A model generated the notes under the pieces. It was not told the DNA's origin, made no database searches, and saw only the letters and a program-made list of their open reading frames with translations. The position numbers were made by a program, and so were the translations under genes. From Rickettsiaceae bacterium (lineage in GTDB: Bacteria; Pseudomonadota; Alphaproteobacteria; Rickettsiales; Rickettsiaceae): a DNA stretch of 16,077 nt. This document shows positions 7,001 through 14,387 of the stretch, one piece after another (positions within the stretch are counted from its first letter, which is position 1; each line of letters starts with the position of its first letter). Where the stretch lies: contig JAGOJE010000003.1 in NCBI GenBank assembly GCA_017995275.1, positions 1-16,077 on the forward strand. The letters are read 5' to 3'.

Positions 7001-9932
7001 CTTTTGCGGAGACTGCTGCTCCAACTGTTTTTGCCATTTTAGCTGCACCAGCTGCTACTGCTGGTGCTTTTTCTGCAACTTCCTTACCCGCTGCAATTGC
7101 AGCTTTTCCTAGTGATACGTTACTTTTTGCTACCTGACTCAACACCCCTTTCCCAACTGCTGTTGCACCGGCTACTCCAACTTCTTTTGCCACTTTAGCT
7201 GCACCAATTACCGCACCTTTTACCTTACCATGTGATGCCATAGCATCAGTTACTGTTTTCTTTGCGTCTCCAAAAGAAGGCATTTTTCTAGCACCCTCAG
7301 CTTTAGGAACGTCTTCATCAAATTTTGGTAATTTTTTAGATGCATATTCACTTACTTCCTTAATCGAGTTAATTCCTGGAATCTCATCAATCTTATCACT
7401 TACCTTACCCTTCAAGTAACTTCCAACCTCTGACATACCACCTCTACGCGCGCTAATACTAACACCTAAAGCAGTATTGAAAGCGCCACTTACTACAGAA
7501 GATGCAACTCCCTTAAATAAATTATTACCACCACTGTCACTACCAGGTTTTAGATCCATCGAAGCAGTAAGCGCTCCAACTATAGAAGTAACAAATGGCA
7601 CTACTCCCTTCGCCATTCTAGAGAGTAAATAAAAGGATATTGAAGATCCCATTAAAGTTAAATAAGACCCGCTAGCTCCACGCGTAAGTACTCCATTATC
7701 GGCCTCTGGAACGTAGAACGGAATACCTGGAAGGAATTCTAACTTTATAGGCGTCATCTCAAGCACAAAAACTCCGATATTTATTTTGAACGAAAAGACG
7801 AATGGAATCCATATATTCCAGCAACTTTTGACAACCGCATGCTGAAGCTGCATGGTCATTACGTCATTAATTAAAAGCACAAAGACAAGCAATATCGTAG
7901 GATAAATTGCTGCATTGAATATTGCAGAAAGCCAATTGCTAAATAAGTTGGACGTCCTCTTAAAGAGCATGAAAGTTATAAATATAGGGGCCATTGAAAT
8001 AAGAATACACATCATAATAAATGACATTATATATTCAGTAACAATTGAAGTTAGCAGGAAGAAATAATCTATCACTCCTTTAATAACTATAAACCCAAAT
8101 ATGAATAGACCGTTGTATACCTGTAAAAGTTCTACTATTAAATTTCCCCATAAGCTCATATCAAGGAATTTAGCAAATATAAAATCCATAAAACCGAACA
8201 TATTGTTACTACTGCTAGTACCCAAAACATTGTTCATCAAATATGCCCCACCATTAATGAAAGCATTGAAGAAGTATTCATTAAAAATAACCCAGCTATT
8301 TTCACTAAACAAAGCAACAATAATTGCGATTTTTATTAATCTATTTACTATATCCGATACTTTAATCTCCACAGCTCCCAAAAGGAAAAACAATGCATAT
8401 AGCACTACATAAAGATTAAGCATAGCAAAGGCTATAGTCCTAAATCCGCCATCTCTAGTAAAGTTCATATATATTATAGATGCTGTATTCGTAACAGTTT
8501 TAACAATAGGCGAAACTATATCATTCATAACAAAACTAGAAATAGTAGTATCACCCGTATAATTTGCATAATATATTTTTAAGTTCCCTCTGATATCCTG
8601 GTTACCTTCATTCCTAACTCTGATCCATAAATTACCAGAACTTGGTGCAAACACTTCATTATTTTGCATAACTCTGGTAATACTAACATCTGGATTCTGA
8701 TCTGGACTAGATGACGATACTGCATATTCTATTACAACCCCCTGCACATCCGCGATAACGTTACCATCACCTATTTCTACTTCCATTATGTAACGTCCAA
8801 GATGCATATAGTTCAAGCTAACAGATGACATAGTTGAAAGTGGTGGGGGCGTAGAATTTGCCAAAGATGTCATATCTTGAGTAAAATTTGAGAACATATT
8901 AGCTATATTCCAACTGGTAGAAAAATCTAGCCATCCATCGTTTGCAGCTATAACAGAAAAGAAACTCTGTCCTGTAACAGCGCTATCGCTAAAAGATTGA
9001 TTCTCATTCTTTACGACTACTCCTCCTATCGTTATAGCCATACCTCTTCCAAGGTCATAATAACAAGCTGAACTAGGATATCCCGTTGTGCTACTTGCAC
9101 ATCTATTCATAGCATATGATGTAAAGCCGGCCATACCAAGTGGGAATAAAGCCATATTACCATTTTGGAAAGTAATAGAAGATGTACAGTTAGCAACTGG
9201 TGCAAAACTGGCGCTATTACATACAGCAGAAGGCTGCAAATACAAAATTGCATTATCCTGAAATTTTGAACTTGTATATACATAAGTATAATTAGGAGAA
9301 TAAGTTAAATTATCAGGATCAATAGTTGAGGGATATCCAGTTGTATTAAAGAAATCACCACTACTTATTAGGCTTATATTTACAGTTTGCCCCTTCCTTA
9401 CAAAGGCCCTAGTAGAAGCTGATATTTGAGAAAAATAGGCATTTAGATCATTCATAATAGATTTTACATCCGGAGTGTGCCCAGCATCTGTTAGCTGATA
9501 TTGACCAGATTGATAATTTGGAAGAGAACCAACACCATAACTACCTTGAAATGTATCAAACGTAGATATCCACTGATTTTGGGAAAATGAATAGAATTTC
9601 GTAATAACTTGAGGCCTTAGAAACCTTGGGTCTATCCTATAGAGCACTCTCATTTTTATTGGAAGTCTGTATAAACTAGAAAGGTCCCAAGCAAATTTAA
9701 TAGATTTTCCTCGATCGACACTAACCCCAGCACTTGTCCATTTATCAAGACCAGATGATAGACTTACTGTAATATTATTTCTTTTAAGAGGGGAAAAATC
9801 TGGTGCGGGAATACATCCCATCCATTTACTATCATAAAAATGGTTGATCCACTGCATAGAAAATGCGTTACCAGCAACAGAAAAACTGATAATCAACGAC
9901 AGTAAAAATCTAACCAAAATATTATTTATCAT
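4017..9932 (-). CDS. virB6: VirB6-family T4SS inner-membrane channel protein, giant paralogue with Ala/Lys-rich tail
   Basis: The 1971 residues show a signal peptide (MINNILVRFLLSLIISFSVA, cleaved near residue 23-25). A beta-rich ectodomain follows to about 490, ending in an NLWIRVRNEGNQDIRGNLKI module. The VirB6/TrbL membrane core is at about 497-790, with the signature LAPIFITFMLFKRT...F..W at about 646-666. A soluble tail takes up about 793-1971. The tail is Ala/Lys/Ser-rich (GKAVSEKASAA and relatives), with 11- and 45-residue repeats at about 1020-1155. It then becomes charged and probably coiled-coil, ending Pro/Glu/Lys-rich (EERKKKEEDE). VirB6 forms the inner-membrane part of the T4SS channel and contacts substrate; ordinary members have about 300 residues. 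The start lies 17 bases after the preceding VirB6 gene; its ribosome binding site is weak (AAGAAATTGGA). Stop is TAG. The tail's function and location are unknown. Confidence 0.92.
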   Translation of the reverse strand: MINNILVRFLLSLIISFSVAGNAFSMQWINHFYDSKWMGCIPAPDFSPLKRNNITVSLSSGLDKWTSAGVSVDRGKSIKFAWDLSSLYRLPIKMRVLYRIDPRFLRPQVITKFYSFSQNQWISTFDTFQGSYGVGSLPNYQSGQYQLTDAGHTPDVKSIMNDLNAYFSQISASTRAFVRKGQTVNISLISSGDFFNTTGYPSTIDPDNLTYSPNYTYVYTSSKFQDNAILYLQPSAVCNSASFAPVANCTSSITFQNGNMALFPLGMAGFTSYAMNRCASSTTGYPSSACYYDLGRGMAITIGGVVVKNENQSFSDSAVTGQSFFSVIAANDGWLDFSTSWNIANMFSNFTQDMTSLANSTPPPLSTMSSVSLNYMHLGRYIMEVEIGDGNVIADVQGVVIEYAVSSSSPDQNPDVSITRVMQNNEVFAPSSGNLWIRVRNEGNQDIRGNLKIYYANYTGDTTISSFVMNDIVSPIVKTVTNTASIIYMNFTRDGGFRTIAFAMLNLYVVLYALFFLLGAVEIKVSDIVNRLIKIAIIVALFSENSWVIFNEYFFNAFINGGAYLMNNVLGTSSSNNMFGFMDFIFAKFLDMSLWGNLIVELLQVYNGLFIFGFIVIKGVIDYFFLLTSIVTEYIMSFIMMCILISMAPIFITFMLFKRTSNLFSNWLSAIFNAAIYPTILLVFVLLINDVMTMQLQHAVVKSCWNIWIPFVFSFKINIGVFVLEMTPIKLEFLPGIPFYVPEADNGVLTRGASGSYLTLMGSSISFYLLSRMAKGVVPFVTSIVGALTASMDLKPGSDSGGNNLFKGVASSVVSGAFNTALGVSISARRGGMSEVGSYLKGKVSDKIDEIPGINSIKEVSEYASKKLPKFDEDVPKAEGARKMPSFGDAKKTVTDAMASHGKVKGAVIGAAKVAKEVGVAGATAVGKGVLSQVAKSNVSLGKAAIAAGKEVAEKAPAVAAGAAKMAKTVGAAVSAKASAAGKEISHQLSTAAKATAESGVGKAAIATSKAVSEKAKVASAAVSKTASEVKGKVSEKASAASKAVSEKASAASKAVSEKASAAGKAVSEKASTMKKKVVESKAAKAVVKGAEKARAGFAKGVDFTKRKASEASKAASDIKEKVVKSEAAKAVVKGAEKARAGVAKGVDFTKRKAKAAGETVSKASEEGMAKAKEAAKKVSKVASEGVEAAKETAKKAQKGAVALGKNVVEGVKAAREKASAEGKKVWNGGASLASGAYKVVGEASSFVGGNIKRGAETIANKIEQRKKLFAKTSSKGRKSKVLSKVLQSISSDYKAVKKKTVGTIQLVGASKKYAINIVSDRKDDAIGLVKRGSKDVSRFAGKVGNKLSKKLEKATVVAEKLHTKIVDNHKWLKPIDDKLRTGVSEYRSAIKEVASFVKSGGLSDMINDVKSLSKDISALTSIMKQILDSGELPSQRQIAEMEVLSGTRKSFNPTEEDMKEMFKIKTQELKEKYPSASEERILIAARSSLMKELESHQNHESREKFAKMSKEYVEGVIDPKGTEIKKFKEGKKIHKDASPDKVKNVGEVIKSKGKKVPKSSDGALSEAEIKSIEMIHKINSVSKPKEINLLNDKDKKGYEDILSRDVQSSIDKLEVLKETQLKKPYIESLTKEEKLSLENAYDEKIKEAKKVKDALKGAYIVSEDYRQLRQSMTKMFDDNREGIKDHIDQLKEKIEGRKEKDLELHKSMATEVAKKKAERPKELLERSADGKKADSSLHLDQKIENFKKNVDELQEKVSKGLEDFAASRFAKVQEGHKKLENLFKDKNEETRPVLPLVPDGVEKTVVTKSSGSSVSDGVEKTVVAEVKTPEQQKADKRKAAIEAFKKGERITGDVSKIKGLGNVEVGMKKITKPKSQLLSEEEIKNAPKPSAEPSVSIEDIKIVLGSTDSKSNENISFREAFSRHILKQGETDPKEKKNEEDKKDENQKPSGADSPRPVEPEERKKKEEDE
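4462..4537 (-). repeat. Two exact 25-bp direct repeats in the third VirB6 tail
   Basis: The same 25 bases (starting ACTACAGTTTTTTCTACTCC on the plus strand) occur at 4462-4486 and 4513-4537, 51 bases apart, a multiple of three. They encode DGVEKTVV twice, in the order DGVEKTVVT then DGVEKTVVA. Exact identity suggests a recent in-frame duplication near the C-terminus. Confidence 0.8.
6472..6702 (-). repeat. Two copies of a 45-codon repeat in the third VirB6 tail
   Basis: Two stretches beginning at 6472 and 6607 (plus-strand coordinates, 135 bases apart) are near-identical over about 96 bases. Both encode AAKAVVKGAEKARAG followed by F or V, then AKGVDFTKRKA. The differences are mostly third-position or single-base changes. 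The spacing of 45 codons keeps the frame, as expected for duplication within a helical tail. Confidence 0.8.
6718..6833 (-). repeat. 33-bp tandem repeats encoding an 11-residue helical repeat
   Basis: Three full units start at 6718, 6751 and 6784, each beginning GATGCTTTTTCTGAAACTGC on the plus strand. Units two and three are identical and unit one differs at a few bases. A degenerate fourth unit begins at 6817. Each unit encodes one turn of an 11-residue repeat of the type SEKASAASKAV, and more diverged copies continue on both sides. The unit is a whole number of codons, so copy changes alter length but not frame. Confidence 0.9.
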
Positions 9933-9949
9933 TCCAATTTCTTATCATT

Positions 9950-12900
9950 TTATTTTTTACTCATAAGTGTTGCAATAACGTAGTCCTTAACGGCTTTATC
10001 ATCACCTCCCTTGCCTTGTTTTTTAGCATCTGCACTCAAATCTTTATATATCTTATCAAACTCCTTATCCCCGGAGGACTTTCCTTTTTGCAATTTGTCA
10101 ACACGATTGCCTATATCTTCCCTTACCTTTCCCTCTATTTTATTGGTTATAGAAGCTGCTTCTTTCTCCAACTTCACTTTTTTCGCTGCGTCTCCTTTTT
10201 TCGCTTCACCAAGCTTTTCGGAAAGTTTAATATCCTCTAGCTCGTTTGAAATAGACCCTAGTTTTATACCATCCATCATTCCAGTCTTTTGAGCCTGAAT
10301 TTTTTCCATCCATTGAACTTGAGGGTCATTCATTCTATTCCGTGATTCCTCCAGGCTCTTTAGTATTTTATTCATATCAAACTCTTTAGAAGCAGCTTTT
10401 ACTGGCTCTGCCGGTCTTACTTCATCAGCCTTTGGAGATGCTGCAGCGCTTGCTTTGACGGCCTCTGCTGACATTACCTCATTAACCTTTGGAGGTTCCT
10501 TGGCTGCTTTTTCTTTTGCCTCTTTTTCTTTTGCCTCTTTTTCCTTGGCTGCTTTTTCTTTTGCCTCTTTTTCCTTAGCTGCTTTTTCTTCTGAGGCTTT
10601 TGCTGCAGCTTGTGAATCTTGACTCATTTGCTCTAATCTTACCCCCTGAGCTCTAACAGAGGCTAAAGCCATCAAAAGCGGATCATCACTAACTCTAGGT
10701 TGAGGGGGGGTGCTTCTAAGTGAGCCTAAATCATTAGCAGAAGGACTTCCACTTGTGCTTTGAGAAGCAGGACTACTTAACGCTCCATCCTTACCAGAAG
10801 GTAACTGCGCACCACCAACAGATAGATTGTCCATTTTAGTATTAGTGGAATTGTCACCTCCCGCTCCTGCTGCTGGTGTTCCTGCCGCTGGTGTTCCTGC
10901 CGCTGGTGTTCCTGCCGCTGGCGTTCCTGCTGCTGGTGTTCCTGCTGCTGGTGTTGCTCCTGCTCCTGCCGCTGGTGTTGCTCCTTTTGCCGCTCCTGCT
11001 GCTGGTGTTCCTGCTGCTGGCGTTCCTGCTGCTGGCGTTCCCGCTGCTGCTGCTCCGACTCCTGCTGCTGGCGTTCCTGCTGCTGCTCCGACTCCTGCTG
11101 CTGGCGTTCCTGCTCCTGCTGCTGGCGCTCCTGCCGCTGCTGCTGGTGTTGCTCCCGCTCCTGCTGCTGGCGTTGCTCCTGCCGCTGGGGCTGCTCCTTT
11201 TGCTGCTCCTGCTGCTGGCGTTGCTGCCCCTGCTCCTCCCATTTTTTTGGAAATGAAATCTTCTATTTTTGATTTTGCTTCTCCAGCTTCGGTAGGTAAC
11301 TTTCCACCGTTTTTTAAGAATTTTCCACCAACCTGAAGCCCTCTTAGACCAAGTCCAAGGGAACGATTAGCAATACCTTGGAAATTAGGCATAGCTTTTT
11401 TCAGCCCAGTGGCATTTATCATGGCATTTGCCATACCGGCACCAGCACCTGTAGCACTAGCAGCACCACCAGAAGCATTTGTTAACCTCTTAGTTAGTTT
11501 ACTAGCAAAATCTGGATAACCATATAAACAGAATGAAACCATACCAAGCTGCACTATATATTGGAAATTCATTCCAAGCACGCTTGATCTATAATCATAT
11601 CCCCATGGGGCGAACCAATATATACAGAACATTGGCGCCCCATGCATTCCTGGAATTGGTAATAATGATTTAGACGGGATACCAAATGGTATTGCACATT
11701 TCCAACAAACGCTAAAATTTAATAAATTATCTAAAATCATTTCAAATAGCTGCGTTAACACAATAACACCCGCTAAAAGGACGACGGGTTCCATCATGAA
11801 TCTAAATATAGCCTTTACCCAAGCATCAAATAAAGAGCGAGTTTTCTCAAATAAAATAAAAGTTATGAATATAGGAGCAAGACTGAGCATAAATGCATTA
11901 GCAACAAATGCCATCAGATAAGTTGCTATTGCGCGGACAATCGTCATCAAGAAGACAATTAAGAAAAAGAATAATACGAAGAAGTAAAAAACACCTGAAA
12001 ATCCAAAAGAAAATAAAGCAAGATATTGCAGGGACAGAATCTTACCCAAAAATATATTTGTCATTATATCTTCAAGAAACATGAAAGGATTGTTCAAATG
12101 ACCTTGAGAATCATATAGGTTATAACCTTGTATATTACTTATTATTTGATCTACAAAAATCGTGACCATAGGATATACAGTATCATGAAAAAATACGAAT
12201 GTTGAACCATTGAGTAGCCCCGCTACAAAACCCAATCTTATAAATCTTATTACCAAATCTTCTGCTGTTATCTTTACTATGCCTACAGTAAACATCAAAG
12301 CAAAAACAGTTACATAAAGTGTCATTAATGCTTTTACATAAAGGAAGAAATCAAAACATTTAGACTTATCATCCAAGTTATAACATGTCATATTTTTGAA
12401 CATAGTCATACTGGTGTTCATAATCACACTACGTATCTTAATGAGAAGAGGAGTTAAAATATCGCCATTGAATGACACCCTAGCAGAAGCACTTAAAACA
12501 TCCAAATTATATTGACCAGTACTGTTTTGATAATCCCCTGCCGCATTCTCCACAATCATCCACAACAAACCGTCTGTAGTTGATGTAAATTGAGTTTTAT
12601 ATTGCCCACCTCCTGCATTTTGAAAATCCATAACTTGAGCATTTGCTATGTCATCTGCAGTAGGAGTCTCACCATCTGGCAATATAACATATTTTAGCCC
12701 CCCTCTATTTACCCCATCAGAGCCAGTAAAACTTTGACCATGATACCTTACGCATTTATCTTGCTGTATTTTAAGTACATAACCACCAGTGTTTTTTGAT
12801 GGATCCCCAGTAGTGTTATTTAACAATCTATATTGCAAATATTGAGTAGATGCATATGGACTAGAAGTGCTAAGTATAGTTCCCGATGCATCACCAGCAG

Positions 12901-14386
12901 AGATGGAGGCAAAACAATATCCCGCATTCCCAGGAACGCAACTTGAGGTAGACTGCGCGCCAAGATTCGAAGCTGAAGTCGGCTGCAAGTTACTATCAAA
13001 TCTATACAATAGCGCTGTAGCTGTATTTGCCGAATACCAAAATTTTGACGTTGTTAGAGGAGTAAAACTGAAAAACGATTGATTGCCACCCAAACTTTGA
13101 AATCCACGTTTAGGAGCATTATTAGAATAACCAGAATTCAAATCTGGATCAATGCGCACAGTTACATTATCAATAACGTTACCACTATCACCGCAAGCAT
13201 CACCTGATCTAAAAAGGTTTTCCCAATGTGGTGCTCCACAGCGCCCCTGATTCCAACATCTGTTAGCTTCGTTATTATGATAGCACTTATTATGAGTGTG
13301 CACATTAGTATCACGTCCATATATAGCACAAAAACCATCAACATCTCCCAGACATACATAATCTGAAATAGCTCCTTCATAAACCCACATATTACATGTA
13401 TCAGAAGTTCTACAACTACAATAATTGTTACATACATTCGCATATGCACTTTTAAGAACAACAGAAGAACTGCCCGAATCCGTATAACTATCATCACCAT
13501 TAAATGGGGGAATATTATTACAATTTCCTCCTTCAAAATTAGTTGTTCCACTTGCATTAACATCACACACAGGATATGGATAATATAATATCAGATCATT
13601 CAGATCTGTAGAGTAATTTACAAGACTAGTACTATCAACATAAGGCTGTAAAAATGATCCCATTTCTGTATGTACCTTCCAAAAAAATCTAGTACTTACT
13701 TTACAATAAGCAGACATGCTACAACTAGCAGCATAAGTATACTGACCACTTGGAAAAGATGTGTAGAGGCCGCATACTGGGCTGTAAGAAGTGTTACCAG
13801 GACTACAATCTGCATTTATATCACTACCAGTAACTGCACTATGATATGAAACAGGCACAGTATATTGTGGCTGTATCTGTACAAGAATTTGATCATTCAA
13901 ATCAATTTGAGCAATATTTGCCCAATTACCATTTTTTGCATCAAGAACTATGGTTAGAAATTCATCACTCCCTATAGTAGGTATAAATATAGGATCAGTA
14001 GTGTTTCCATAATTCCCACCATTTGCTGAATATTTCTCCGGGTTATAAGCAGGTAATTTTGCCTTACATAATTTCACAGTACCAGAAATCTGCATATGTA
14101 CTGGGATATTTGCCGAAATTCGAACTCCTGTTGAATACCAATTACCATATGTTGTAACTCCAGTATTAGGATTATAGCCCATTCCATTAGAGTTTAATAT
14201 AAAACCGCTACTAACAACATCATAGCTACCACCGCTGGCATCTCTTGATGCATACCTACGCACACATCCCAAATTTAAAGACCCTATAAGAGTAGATATT
14301 AGGAAGGATAGAACTAATATCCCTAAACATATTCCACCAACTTTAAGTCCAACTCCTCCAAACTTTTTCGCTAACACCTCGCTCAT
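9950..14386 (-). CDS. virB6: VirB6-family T4SS inner-membrane protein with Cys-rich ectodomain and TPAAG tail
   Basis: I place the start at ATG 14386, one base after the preceding stop, where the G7 run just upstream can serve as ribosome binding site. A start at 14524 would only read the upstream Gly-rich tail in the wrong frame. The 1478 residues show: an N-terminal membrane anchor (about 11-35, VGGICLGILVLSFLIST); a beta-rich ectodomain with a Cys-rich block at about 284-400 (NYCSCRTSDTCNMW); a pre-membrane LLWMIVENAAGDYQNSTGQY module; and the membrane core (about 680-965) with LAPIFITFILFEKT...F..W at about 834-854. The tail has an Ala/Gly/Pro array (about 1049-1179), a Glu/Lys helix (about 1262-1297) and a basic end. 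As a VirB6 paralogue it should sit in the T4SS inner-membrane complex. Tail function is unknown. Confidence 0.92.
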   Translation of the reverse strand: MSEVLAKKFGGVGLKVGGICLGILVLSFLISTLIGSLNLGCVRRYASRDASGGSYDVVSSGFILNSNGMGYNPNTGVTTYGNWYSTGVRISANIPVHMQISGTVKLCKAKLPAYNPEKYSANGGNYGNTTDPIFIPTIGSDEFLTIVLDAKNGNWANIAQIDLNDQILVQIQPQYTVPVSYHSAVTGSDINADCSPGNTSYSPVCGLYTSFPSGQYTYAASCSMSAYCKVSTRFFWKVHTEMGSFLQPYVDSTSLVNYSTDLNDLILYYPYPVCDVNASGTTNFEGGNCNNIPPFNGDDSYTDSGSSSVVLKSAYANVCNNYCSCRTSDTCNMWVYEGAISDYVCLGDVDGFCAIYGRDTNVHTHNKCYHNNEANRCWNQGRCGAPHWENLFRSGDACGDSGNVIDNVTVRIDPDLNSGYSNNAPKRGFQSLGGNQSFFSFTPLTTSKFWYSANTATALLYRFDSNLQPTSASNLGAQSTSSCVPGNAGYCFASISAGDASGTILSTSSPYASTQYLQYRLLNNTTGDPSKNTGGYVLKIQQDKCVRYHGQSFTGSDGVNRGGLKYVILPDGETPTADDIANAQVMDFQNAGGGQYKTQFTSTTDGLLWMIVENAAGDYQNSTGQYNLDVLSASARVSFNGDILTPLLIKIRSVIMNTSMTMFKNMTCYNLDDKSKCFDFFLYVKALMTLYVTVFALMFTVGIVKITAEDLVIRFIRLGFVAGLLNGSTFVFFHDTVYPMVTIFVDQIISNIQGYNLYDSQGHLNNPFMFLEDIMTNIFLGKILSLQYLALFSFGFSGVFYFFVLFFFLIVFLMTIVRAIATYLMAFVANAFMLSLAPIFITFILFEKTRSLFDAWVKAIFRFMMEPVVLLAGVIVLTQLFEMILDNLLNFSVCWKCAIPFGIPSKSLLPIPGMHGAPMFCIYWFAPWGYDYRSSVLGMNFQYIVQLGMVSFCLYGYPDFASKLTKRLTNASGGAASATGAGAGMANAMINATGLKKAMPNFQGIANRSLGLGLRGLQVGGKFLKNGGKLPTEAGEAKSKIEDFISKKMGGAGAATPAAGAAKGAAPAAGATPAAGAGATPAAAAGAPAAGAGTPAAGVGAAAGTPAAGVGAAAAGTPAAGTPAAGTPAAGAAKGATPAAGAGATPAAGTPAAGTPAAGTPAAGTPAAGTPAAGAGGDNSTNTKMDNLSVGGAQLPSGKDGALSSPASQSTSGSPSANDLGSLRSTPPQPRVSDDPLLMALASVRAQGVRLEQMSQDSQAAAKASEEKAAKEKEAKEKAAKEKEAKEKEAKEKAAKEPPKVNEVMSAEAVKASAAASPKADEVRPAEPVKAASKEFDMNKILKSLEESRNRMNDPQVQWMEKIQAQKTGMMDGIKLGSISNELEDIKLSEKLGEAKKGDAAKKVKLEKEAASITNKIEGKVREDIGNRVDKLQKGKSSGDKEFDKIYKDLSADAKKQGKGGDDKAVKDYVIATLMSKK
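10497..10602 (-). repeat. Glu/Lys/Ala-rich helical repeat in the second VirB6 tail
   Basis: Short, closely related units encode alternating AKEKE and EKAAK segments from SEEKAAKEKEAKEKAAKEKE to AAKEPPK. The alternating E and K spacing favours a long single alpha-helix. At DNA level, the words GCCTCTTTTTC and GCTGCTTTTTC alternate on the plus strand in multiples of three bases. Confidence 0.8.
10704..10710 (-). repeat. C7 homopolymer (coding strand) in the second VirB6 tail
   Basis: Seven consecutive G on the plus strand are read as C7 within the codons for Ser-Thr-Pro-Pro-Gln. Runs of seven G or C are rare in DNA this AT-rich. A one-base slip would change the frame for the last 250 or so residues, leaving the membrane core intact. 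Confidence 0.6.
10863..11240 (-). repeat. 15-bp tandem repeat array encoding TPAAG pentapeptides
   Basis: Units of GCTGGTGTTCCTGCC (plus strand) are exact at 10872-10886, 10887-10901 and 10902-10916. They continue with one- or two-base changes to 10946, then as diverged and interrupted copies to about 11240. The product is a low-complexity TPAAG/GVGAA/GAG linker of about 125 residues. The unit is five codons, so copy-number changes keep the frame. Its high G+C contrasts strongly with the flanking AT-rich DNA. Confidence 0.92.
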
Positions 14387-14387
14387 A

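Noticed and set aside
10827..11336. Plus-strand open frames (169 and 126 codons) opposite the TPAAG array
   Set aside because: They translate the same 15-bp repeats backwards (GVPAA and Leu-rich runs). The minus strand belongs to a continuous 1478-residue VirB6 protein.
13162..13566. A 134-codon minus-strand frame within the second VirB6 gene
   Set aside because: It is out of frame with the VirB6 protein, has no family features and consists of Val/Ile/Met-rich sequence expected from shifted Asn/Tyr/Cys codons.
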